A DNA stretch of 13,404 nt from Pseudomonadota bacterium (lineage in GTDB: Bacteria; Pseudomonadota; Alphaproteobacteria; Reyranellales; Reyranellaceae). The stretch spans positions 1 through 13,404 of the forward strand of contig JAEWIV010000207.1 of the NCBI GenBank assembly GCA_023386865.1, read 5' to 3'. Positions 7,834-13,404 of this stretch are shown here, piece by piece (the stretch's first letter is position 1; every line of letters starts with the position of its first letter). A program made the translations under genes and the position numbers. Below the pieces are notes generated by a model. The model was not told the DNA's origin and ran no database searches. It worked only from the letters and a program-made list of their open reading frames with translations.

Positions 7834-8883
7834 TCAGCGCCGAGACAGCTCGGCCAGTCCGGCGGGATCGAGCACCACGATGGCCCGCCGCGTCGAGCGG
7901 ATCAGGTGCCGGCCTTCCAGGAGCTGCAGGCTGGTCGTCACGCTCGGCCGGCGCACGCCCAGGATTTCCGCCAGCACGTCGTGCGTGAGATCGAGCCTGC
8001 GGCGACCCAGGCGATGGGTCGTCTCCAGCAGCCATCGCGCCAGCCGTTCGACGATCGTCGCCCGGCCGCTGTACGACACCGTCTCGGCGAGACGGCGCAA
8101 CGCCACGCCAACGTGGCCGAGCAGATGGCTCCGCAGCCTGCCGTCGCCTTCTACCAACCGCTTCAAGGTGGCGGCCGGGATGCGCCAAGCGCTGCCCGAC
8201 GTCTGGGCCGTGGTGTGGCCCGGCGAGATCATGTCGCCGAGCAGCACGCCAGGCGCCGTCATCCCATCACGACCGATACTGGCAATCTCGATGCGGGTCG
8301 CCGACGTGGTGCCGGCGAAGATCGAGATCAGCCCCTCGATGGGGAAGTACACGTGGCTGATCGGCGCGCCGGGGCGGTCGAGGACCTCGCCCTGGCGCAG
8401 TGCGACCCGCTCGAGCGAGGCCGCAAGCGCGAACTTCGCTCGAGGAAGAAGCGATTCGAGGACGGTATTGGCGAAAGCCGGCTCAGGCAGCGCTTGCTCA
8501 GCCTCCGGCACCCCGCCAACCAGGGTTCGCAGGGCCGACTTCAGGACGGTCGGCTCGAACGGCTTGGCGAGCTGGGGGCTCCTGCTGAACTCGGGCGGAA
8601 CGATCGTATTCGTACCGTAGGCGGTCAAGAACAGGAACGGGACACCCTTGGCGACGAGCGCCCGGCACATCGGAAAGCTCGGCGTGCCGGCCAAGTCGAT
8701 ATCCAGCACAGCCCCATCCACGCCGTCCTTGGCGATCAGGTCCAGCCCTCTCTCGACCGACGGGGCGGCGCCGGCGACGGCGTAACCGCAGTCCCGGACG
8801 AACTCTTCCACTTCAGCCGCCATGAGGTAATTGTCCTCGGCGATCAGGATGCGCGGACGCGACGTATCGACGGATAGCGACAT
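7834..8883 (-). CDS. Receiver-Crp/Fnr fusion transcription regulator
   Basis: A 349-residue protein. Residues 1-125 form a receiver with E16-D17, phosphoacceptor D61 in GAVLDIDLAG, T87 in PFLFLTAYG and K107 in LAKP. After a short linker, residues about 138-260 form a cyclic-nucleotide-binding-like beta barrel. It lacks the classical FGE...R-S/T-A phosphate-binding motif, carrying SIGRDGMTAPGVLLGD instead, so it probably does not bind cAMP. Residues about 297-343 form a Crp-type winged helix-turn-helix (LAEILGVRRPSVTTSLQLLE). The start at 8883 directly precedes the receiver domain; a longer upstream frame to 9228 shows no family-like sequence. Phosphorylation replacing ligand control of a Crp-type regulator is the likely logic (inference). 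The probable kinase is the convergent HWE fusion. Confidence 0.9.
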   Translation of the reverse strand: MSLSVDTSRPRILIAEDNYLMAAEVEEFVRDCGYAVAGAAPSVERGLDLIAKDGVDGAVLDIDLAGTPSFPMCRALVAKGVPFLFLTAYGTNTIVPPEFSRSPQLAKPFEPTVLKSALRTLVGGVPEAEQALPEPAFANTVLESLLPRAKFALAASLERVALRQGEVLDRPGAPISHVYFPIEGLISIFAGTTSATRIEIASIGRDGMTAPGVLLGDMISPGHTTAQTSGSAWRIPAATLKRLVEGDGRLRSHLLGHVGVALRRLAETVSYSGRATIVERLARWLLETTHRLGRRRLDLTHDVLAEILGVRRPSVTTSLQLLEGRHLIRSTRRAIVVLDPAGLAELSRR

Positions 8884-8911
8884 TCGGGTTCTCTGCTGAC
8901 CAATTGAGTTT

Positions 8912-8937
8912 AACGCCAAATCTGGCCGTCTGGTTAC
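8912..8937 (-). promoter_or_regulatory. EcfG-type promoter candidate for the receiver-Crp gene
   Basis: On the minus strand, GTAAC (8937-8933), 17 bases, CGTT (8915-8912). It ends 28 bases before the ATG at 8883. Same half-sites and spacing as the site at 1597-1622. Confidence 0.4.
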
Positions 8938-8980
8938 AGACGATTCGCGGTTAAAGGCTCGGCTAAAGCCTCGGCAGACT

Positions 8981-8996
8981 GGTACCGTTGCGTACC
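8981..8996. promoter_or_regulatory. Palindrome GGTAC-N6-GTACC, candidate operator
   Basis: GGTAC (8981-8985), six bases, GTACC (8992-8996). It shares the GTACC-N4-CGTAC core with 2452-2467. It lies upstream of the receiver-Crp promoter candidate, so autoregulation is possible. Confidence 0.4.
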
Positions 8997-9088
8997 GTAA
9001 CCTTCGTGGTCTTGGGGCATTGGCTCGCTGCGTCCGCCCGGCGTGCTTGCCTGGCAAGAGGACTTCCCCCCATCGCCGGGTCGGAATT

Positions 9089-9127
9089 GGCCCACCCGAT
9101 CTTCCCCTCGGGTGGGCCTTTTGTTTG
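9089..9127 (+). terminator. Rho-independent terminator
   Basis: GGCCCACCCGA (9089-9099), an eight-base loop, and its perfect complement TCGGGTGGGCC (9108-9118), followed by TTTTGTTT. The T-run is only on the plus-strand 3' side. It lies in a divergent region with no annotated plus-strand gene before it. Confidence 0.8.
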
Positions 9128-9136
9128 CCGGAAGTT

Positions 9137-9157
9137 CGTGCCGCGCTGCGGGGCACG
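9137..9157. repeat. Short bulged hairpin/dyad before the dioxygenase promoter
   Basis: CGTGCC (9137-9142) pairs with GGCACG (9152-9157), with two further inner pairs across a one-base bulge. It sits 11 bases upstream of the -35 candidate at 9169, so it could be an operator. Function unknown. Confidence 0.35.
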
Positions 9158-9168
9158 ATTCGGTTGTG

Positions 9169-9196
9169 TTGCCAATGGCTTGGCCGGCCGTACACT
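9169..9196 (+). promoter_or_regulatory. Sigma-70-like promoter of the dioxygenase operon
   Basis: TTGCCA (9169-9174), 16 bases, TACACT (9191-9196). The -10 ends six bases before the ATG at 9203, so transcription would start at or next to the A of the start codon, giving a leaderless mRNA. Confidence 0.45.
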
Positions 9197-9202
9197 TGCG
9201 CC

Positions 9203-10051
9203 ATGCAAATCGAACGGCCGCATCCCAAGATCGCCGCGCTGGTGAGCGGCGTCGACGTGCGCGCACTGTCCGACGAGCAGTGGCATACCCTCTACCGGAC
9301 CTGGCTCGACAGCATCGTCATGGTCGTGCGCGGCCAGACCCTCGGCAAGCAAGAGTTCCTCGCCTATTCCCGCCGGTTCGGCCGACTGAAGCCACATCGC
9401 GTGAAGAAGACGCGAGATCTTGAGCATCCCGAGCTCACGGTGATGGGCATCGGCACGCGGCGGGCGGACGGTCAGGTCGATCGGGCGATCTACAATCGCG
9501 GCGGCCACTGGCACACCGATTCCCCGTGGGACGACGAGATTTGCAAGGCCACCCAACTCTACGGTCTCGCCATCCCGTCGACCGGCGGCGATACCGCCTT
9601 CGCCAGCATGTACGAAGCCTTCGACGCCCTTCCCGACGGCCTGAAGCGGCGCATCGCCGGACTGAGGGCCGAATACATCTACGGCGGCAAGAAGCGCGAG
9701 GGCCATGAACTGCTGGAGCCCGAGGACCGGCAACGGCCGCCTGCCGTCCATCCGATCGTGCGTGTCCACGAGGAGACGGGGCGCACCTCGCTCTATGCCA
9801 ATCCTCACCATATCGTGCGCATCCAGGGGATGAGCGAGGCCGACAGCGCGGCCCTGGTGAACGAGCTCACGCCCTACATGGTGGACACGCCGGCCCAGTA
9901 CCAGCACCAGTGGCAGAAGGGCGACATCGTGATCTGGGACAATCGCTGCGCCTTGCACAGGGCCTGCGGCGGCTATCCCATCGACCAGCCGCGCATCCAC
10001 TGGCGCACCACCATCATGCAGGACGAGGCCGCGCGGCGGGTTGCCGCCTAG
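9203..10051 (+). CDS. TauD/TfdA-family Fe(II)/2-oxoglutarate dioxygenase
   Basis: This 282-residue cytoplasmic enzyme matches the usual TauD length. The iron-binding facial triad is visible: H104-x-D106 in GGHWHTDSPW and H252 in CALHRACGGY. Arginines R264 and R268, just after the distal histidine, suit 2-oxoglutarate binding. Family members hydroxylate a substrate next to a heteroatom, often releasing sulfite, a phenol or an amine; the substrate here cannot be read. ATG 9203 is chosen because the family-like sequence begins there and a promoter abuts it. No Shine-Dalgarno precedes it. An in-frame upstream ATG at 9020 would run through the terminator and is rejected. The stop is two bases before the CoxG-like gene, so they form one operon. 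Confidence 0.9.
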   Translation: MQIERPHPKIAALVSGVDVRALSDEQWHTLYRTWLDSIVMVVRGQTLGKQEFLAYSRRFGRLKPHRVKKTRDLEHPELTVMGIGTRRADGQVDRAIYNRGGHWHTDSPWDDEICKATQLYGLAIPSTGGDTAFASMYEAFDALPDGLKRRIAGLRAEYIYGGKKREGHELLEPEDRQRPPAVHPIVRVHEETGRTSLYANPHHIVRIQGMSEADSAALVNELTPYMVDTPAQYQHQWQKGDIVIWDNRCALHRACGGYPIDQPRIHWRTTIMQDEAARRVAA

Positions 10052-10053
10052 CC

Positions 10054-10665
10054 ATGCCGTCCCTCAGCGAGCGAACCACGATCCCCCTGCCGGCCGAGGA
10101 GGTCTGGCCGCTGCTCAGCGATCCGGCGCTGGTCGCGTCGTGCATCCCCGGCGCGACGCTGGCGCCCGACCAGGGCGACGGGCTGTGGCGCGGCTCGGTG
10201 CGCGTGAAGTTCGGGCCGACCGTCGCGGTCTTCCGCGGCGAGGCGACGCTCGTTTTCGACCACTCCGCGCGAACCTGCACCATCGAGGGCCGCGGCATCG
10301 ACGGACGCGGCGCCTCGCGCGCGCTCGCTTCCGGCAATGTGAAGGTCACGGGCCGGGAGACGAGCGAGCTCGCCATCGACGGCACGTTCAGCGTCAGCGG
10401 GCCGTTGGAGACCTTCGCCAATGCCGGCGGCGTGCATGTCGCGCGCGCCCTGCTGGCCGAGTTCTCGACCAATCTCGCCAAGCTGGTCGCCGAGCGCCGC
10501 CCCGCACCGCAGCCCGTCACCGCCGCACCGGCGCCGCCGGCACCGGAAGCGCCGCCGCCCGGGCCGCAGTCCTCCGCGACCGAGCTGCGGGCCGGAAACC
10601 TCATGTGGCGCGCATTCCTGTCGTGGCTGCGCAGCCTGTTCAAAAAAGGGGAGACACGGAAATGA
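10054..10665 (+). CDS. CoxG-like SRPBCC-domain protein
   Basis: This 203-residue protein carries a CoxG/SRPBCC domain at about residues 1-150: IPLPAEEVWPLLSDPALVASCIPGA is the typical start, then GPTVAVFRGEATLVFD and SGPLETFANAGGVHVARALLAEFSTNL. A Pro/Ala-rich linker (about 151-180) follows, then a short amphipathic basic tail (LMWRAFLSWLRSLFKK) that could touch the membrane. CoxG is known as an accessory protein of molybdenum CO dehydrogenase and related hydroxylases, but no such genes are in this window. It starts two bases after the dioxygenase stop, and its TGA overlaps the next ATG (ATGA). The domain may bind a hydrophobic ligand or help assemble the neighbouring enzymes (inference). Confidence 0.85.
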   Translation: MPSLSERTTIPLPAEEVWPLLSDPALVASCIPGATLAPDQGDGLWRGSVRVKFGPTVAVFRGEATLVFDHSARTCTIEGRGIDGRGASRALASGNVKVTGRETSELAIDGTFSVSGPLETFANAGGVHVARALLAEFSTNLAKLVAERRPAPQPVTAAPAPPAPEAPPPGPQSSATELRAGNLMWRAFLSWLRSLFKKGETRK

Positions 10666-12325
10666 GCAAGCTGCAGGTGACCGACATGCTGGCCCGCGCC
10701 TTCGCGGCCGAGGGCGTGGATACGCTCTTCACCCTGATGGGCGACGCCAACATGTACTGGTCGGTGGCGATGGCGAAGCTGCCCGGCATGAAGGTGGTCC
10801 ATGCGCGCCACGAGCACTGCGCCGTCGCCATGGCCGACGGCTATGCCCGGGCACCGGCAAGGTCGGCGTCGCCTCGACGACCTGCGGCCCCGGCTTCACC
10901 CAGATCATGACGGCGCTCACCATCTCGGCGCCCTCCAACACGCCGCTGGTGGTGTTCGCGGGCGATTCGCCGCTCACCGCTTCCTGGTACATCCAGCAGA
11001 TCGACATGGCGCCGCTCACCCTCGCCTGCGGCGCGCACTTCGTCGGCGTCAAGCACATCGACCGCGTTCTCGACAACGTGCGCGAGGCCTTCCAGGTCGC
11101 CCAGGCCGAATGCAAGCCGGTGGTGCTCTCGGTGCCCATGGATCTCCAGAAGCAGCCCTGGCCGCACCTCACCGACTACACGCCGTCCTCCGAGCTGGTG
11201 CCGATGGCGCAGCGGCCGCTGCCCGATCCCGCCATCGTCGACCGCGTCGTCGACATGATCGCCGAAGCGGAGAAGCCGATCATCGTGGCCGGCCGCGGCG
11301 TCATCCGCTCGGGCGCGCGCCAGGCGCTGGAGGCGCTGGCCGAGCAGTCGGGCGCGCTGTTGGCGACGTCGCTGCTGGGCAAGGGCCTGTTCGACGGCAA
11401 TCCGTGGGCGCTCGACATCGCCGGCTCCTTCGCCAGCGACTTCGCGCGCGAGCGCTTCGCCGAGGCCGCCCTGGTGATCGGCGTCGGCGCGGGCCTCGGC
11501 CACTACACGACCGAGGGCGGCTATCTCTATCCCGCCGCCCGCACCGTGCAGATCGACGTCAACCCGCGCGGCCTGTGGCAGGGCCTGCGCACCGCCGACC
11601 TGCATGTGCGTGCCGACGCCAAGGCCGCCGCCGAGGCGATCGCTGCCTGCCTGAAGGCGCGCGGCGTGTCGCGCACCGGCTTCCGCGACGGCGACATGGC
11701 CCAGCAGATCGCCAGCGACTCACCCGATTCCAAGGCGTTCCAGGTCCAGCCCAACACCGTCGATCCACGCAAGGCGATCCTCGAGCTCGACCAGGCGATT
11801 CCCAAGGACTGGGATATCGTGGTCGGCGGCGGCCACTACTTCAGCATCGCCATGACCCACATGAAGGGCCGGCCGGCCGACAAGTATCACGTGGTCAACG
11901 AGTTCGGCGCCATCGGCTCGGGCCTGCCCGCCGCCATCGGCATCGCCGCGGCGCGCGGCGACGGGAAGGTCATGCTGATCGAAGGCGACGGCAGCCTGCT
12001 GATGCACATCCAGGAACTGGAGACGATCCGCCGCCAGGGCATCCGCATGCTGATCTCGGTGATGAACGACGGCGGCTACGGCGCGGAGTTCCACAAGTTC
12101 CGCGCCAACGGCATCGATCCCGCCGAGGCCATGCACGGCCGCGGCGACCTCGCCGGCGTGGCCACGGGATTCGGCCTGCGCGGTGCGGCCGTCACCGAGA
12201 TGGGTCGCTTCGCGCCGCTGTTCCGCGAGCACCAGGCGGCGAACATCGGCACGGTGTGGGACATCCACACCGACGACCTGATCCCGTCACGCGCCTACCG
12301 GCGCGTTCACTATGGCGAGGCTTGA
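10662..12325 (+). pseudogene. ThDP-dependent enzyme (acetolactate synthase-like), frameshifted
   Basis: Joined across one frameshift this gives about 554 residues, the normal length for ThDP enzymes of the acetolactate synthase/decarboxylase superfamily. The first frame (from ATG 10662) has the PYR domain start and the catalytic Glu in HARHEHCAVAMADGYAR. At about 10848-10852 the reading must shift back one base to continue as GTGKVGVASTTCGPG. The rest is intact: the middle domain, then the PP domain with the ThDP/Mg motif GDGSLL...MND. The change fits loss of one G from the run at 10849-10851, by mutation or sequencing error. No canonical slippery heptamer is present. The start overlaps the CoxG stop (ATGA), so it is the third gene of the operon. 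The reaction is unknown; members join or cleave C-C bonds of 2-oxo acids. Confidence 0.85.
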
Positions 12326-12343
12326 AGCGCCTGGCCGACGCCC

Positions 12344-12643
12344 CTACCGCGCGTATCCCTTGCCCTGCATGCAGTCGTTGAACATCTCGATCTCGGCGCT
12401 GGCGCGATCGTTGTTGGCCTGCTGCTGCGCCGCGACCATGCCCGCTCCGCCCAGGGCCGGATTGCTGGAGCCGTAGGGATAGAGCCGCGCCGCCTGCTGC
12501 TGCGCAGAGGTGCGGCATTGCGCGGTGTCGGCGGCGATCGTGGCGTCGGTCGCGCCGGCCTTCTTCCAAGTCGGCGCCGCTGCGGGGCCCGAGCAGGCGG
12601 CGACGCCCAACGAGAGGGCGAGCGCAATCAGCAAGCGTGTCAT
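12344..12643 (-). CDS. Small lipoprotein, function unknown
   Basis: This 99-residue protein starts MTRLLIALALSLGVAAC. It has a short basic N-terminus, a hydrophobic core and a lipobox (GVAAC) with the lipidated Cys at residue 17, so it is probably exported and anchored in a membrane facing the periplasm. The mature part is Ala/Gln-rich (AQQQAARLYPYGSSNPALGG, then MVAAQQQANNDRASAEIEMFNDCMQGKGY). It holds two further cysteines, which could form a disulfide. ATG 12643 is preferred over an in-frame ATG at 12664 because AGGAG lies nine bases upstream and the signal peptide begins there. It is convergent with the ThDP gene, only 18 bases apart, and unrelated to that operon. No family is recognised. 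Confidence 0.8.
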   Translation of the reverse strand: MTRLLIALALSLGVAACSGPAAAPTWKKAGATDATIAADTAQCRTSAQQQAARLYPYGSSNPALGGAGMVAAQQQANNDRASAEIEMFNDCMQGKGYAR

Positions 12644-12740
12644 GTGCCGGGTCTCCTGCCGCAACGTCTTCCTTTTTCATACGATGGCGCGTTCCGCGAA
12701 CCGCGTCACCTCCTGCTTTCCACCGGGCCGACAATAAATC

Positions 12741-12764
12741 GGGCGAAGGCGTATGCTTTCGCCC
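12741..12764. terminator. Hairpin, possible minus-strand terminator
   Basis: GGGCGAAGGC (12741-12750) and GCTTTCGCCC (12755-12764) form a ten-pair stem with one wobble and a GTAT loop. On the minus strand it is followed by GATTTATTGTC, moderately T-rich. It lies upstream of the lipoprotein gene, so it may insulate that gene or act in its leader. Confidence 0.35.
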
Positions 12765-12804
12765 TCGCCGTTCGTCTTCCAGGGGTGACAGGCCGGTTGC
12801 GATC

Positions 12805-12824
12805 ACTTAACCTATGGGTTAAGT
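12805..12824. promoter_or_regulatory. Perfect 8-bp palindromic operator-like site
   Basis: ACTTAACC (12805-12812), TATG, then its exact complement GGTTAAGT (12817-12824). It is AT-rich in a GC-rich context, 29 bases before the transporter ATG, and overlaps a weak sigma-70-like promoter (TTGCGA at 12797-12802, TAAGTA at 12820-12825). It is likely bound by a dimeric repressor that is not encoded in this window. Confidence 0.6.
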
Positions 12825-12853
12825 ATGGATCGAACCCGTTCGAGGAGCAGTCG

Positions 12854-13404
12854 ATGAAGGTGTTTTACGGTTGGGTGGTGGTCGCCGCCGGCGGCCTGCT
12901 GGGCTGCGTGGCGGCGGGCGCGGTGTTCTCGCTGGCCGTGTTCCTGCAGCCGATGGCGGATGCCACCGGCTGGTCGCGCACGGGCATCTCAGGCGCCATG
13001 ACGATCGTGTTCCTGATCATGGGTTTCGCCTCGTTCGGCTGGGGTGCGCTCACCGACCGCTTCGGCCCGCTGCCGGTCGTCCTCGCCGGCGGGGTGCTGA
13101 TGGGGCTGGGCCTGCTGCTCGCCAGCCGCGCCTCCAGCCTGCTCGAGTTCCAGCTCGTATACGGCCTCGTCGTCGGTGGCGCCACCGGCGCGGTGTTCAT
13201 CCCGGTCATGACGACGGTGACCGGCTGGTTCGAGAAGCATCGCGGCCTCGCCGTCTCGCTGGTGTCCGCCGGCATGGGCATGGCGCCGATGACCGTCTCG
13301 CCCTTCGCGAGCTGGCTGATCACCAACTACGACTGGCGCACCGCCCAGCTCGTGATCGCCATCCTCGCCTGGGTCGTCCTCGTGCCGACCGCCTTCCTGG
13401 TACG
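12854..13404 (+). CDS. MFS transporter, N-terminal part (cut by window end)
   Basis: 183 codons are open to the window edge, with no stop. The sequence MKVFYGWVVVAAGGLLGCVAAGAVFSLAVFLQPMA gives the first transmembrane helix. About five hydrophobic segments follow. The loop 2-3 motif is present as GWGALTDRFGP, the classic MFS motif A, and WFEKHRGLA is typical of the monocarboxylate/oxalate-formate type subgroup. It would move a small organic anion across the inner membrane, but the substrate is not determined. GAGGAG at 12842-12847 lies six bases before ATG 12854. A palindromic operator-like site lies just upstream. It follows the dioxygenase/CoxG/ThDP operon on the same strand but is separated from it by the minus-strand lipoprotein gene, so it is a separate transcript. 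Confidence 0.88.
   Translation, partial: MKVFYGWVVVAAGGLLGCVAAGAVFSLAVFLQPMADATGWSRTGISGAMTIVFLIMGFASFGWGALTDRFGPLPVVLAGGVLMGLGLLLASRASSLLEFQLVYGLVVGGATGAVFIPVMTTVTGWFEKHRGLAVSLVSAGMGMAPMTVSPFASWLITNYDWRTAQLVIAILAWVVLVPTAFLV

Larger units (their letters stand above)
8884..9202. other. Divergent intergenic region with possible ncRNA
   Basis: This 319-base region has no supported protein gene. It contains, left to right: a candidate EcfG promoter for the minus-strand receiver-Crp gene (8912-8937), a GTAC-N6-GTAC palindrome (8981-8996), a strong plus-strand terminator (9089-9127), a bulged hairpin (9137-9157), and a sigma-70-like promoter (9169-9196) for the dioxygenase gene. The terminator implies a plus-strand transcript starting before 9089. 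Confidence 0.6.

Noticed and set aside
8938..9127. tRNA, 6S RNA or SRP RNA before the terminator
   Set aside because: No cloverleaf, SRP tetraloop domain or recognisable 6S closing stem was visible; only an unassigned small RNA can be proposed.
9020..9202. Earlier ATG for the dioxygenase
   Set aside because: The extension crosses the terminator and contains no TauD-like sequence; the family start fits ATG 9203.
8884..9228. N-terminal extension of the receiver-Crp protein to 9228
   Set aside because: The extra residues are Arg/Pro/Gly-rich without a domain, and they would run through the terminator hairpin and the dioxygenase promoter.
10845..10856. Programmed -1 frameshifting in the ThDP gene
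   Set aside because: GCC-CGG-GCA is not an X-XXY-YYZ slippery site, no stimulatory structure stands out, and homologous enzymes are not known to be recoded here.
10662..12325. Sulfoacetaldehyde acetyltransferase (Xsc) or oxalyl-CoA decarboxylase
   Set aside because: Both are tempting beside TauD or an oxalate-type transporter, but I see no CoA-binding signature, no phosphotransacetylase or CoA-transferase partner, and no specific motif.
10801..12381. 526-codon plus-strand frame
   Set aside because: It is an Arg/Gly/His-rich out-of-frame reading of the ThDP gene, with none of the family motifs.
12865..13326. 153-codon minus-strand frame at the right end
   Set aside because: The plus strand reads as a clear MFS transporter with motif A through the same DNA.

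Overview
The window is GC-rich, compactly coded DNA whose gene content fits a soil or plant-associated alphaproteobacterium, in the broad Hyphomicrobiales/Rhodospirillales range. The signs are an HWE-type histidine kinase, receiver domains with a PF-x-F-x-T-x-Y signature, a manganese catalase beside small stress-type genes, and upstream motifs resembling the alphaproteobacterial EcfG promoter. The genus cannot be named from sequence alone. No tRNA, rRNA, insertion sequence or CRISPR array was seen.

Left part (1-2450): a manganese catalase on the minus strand is divergent from three small plus-strand genes. These encode an unrecognised 109-aa helical protein, a 161-aa protein resembling T7 gp13/GNAT-fold proteins, and a 70-aa two-helix membrane protein.

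Centre (2540-8883): a signalling block. Three plus-strand genes form an operon: a stand-alone CheB domain with a C-terminal zinc-ribbon-like segment, a 1198-aa CheB-CheR-PAS-coiled coil-PAS-PAS-HWE kinase fusion, and a single-domain response regulator. Convergent to it lies a receiver-Crp/Fnr fusion that could be the DNA-binding output. No chemoreceptor, CheA or CheW is present, so this looks like a chemosensory-derived stress phosphorelay and not motility chemotaxis. Four genes across the left part and centre carry G-N-AAC-N16/17-CGTT upstream at similar distances, and a fifth carries the same with TGTT. A rare palindrome, GTACC-N4-CGTAC, occurs only upstream of the CheB operon and upstream of the receiver-Crp gene, which suggests a shared or autoregulated circuit.

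Right part (8884-13404): a 319-base divergent region holds a strong plus-strand terminator with no gene before it, hinting at a small RNA. It is followed by an operon of a TauD-family dioxygenase (apparently leaderless), a CoxG-like SRPBCC protein and a ThDP-dependent acetolactate synthase-like enzyme. The ThDP gene is broken by a one-base frameshift at a short G run, either a real mutation or a sequence error. A small lipoprotein lies convergent to it. The start of an MFS transporter, with a perfect palindromic operator-like site upstream, runs off the right edge. The dioxygenase/CoxG/ThDP trio, perhaps with the transporter, may be an undescribed catabolic cassette; its substrate cannot be read from the sequence.
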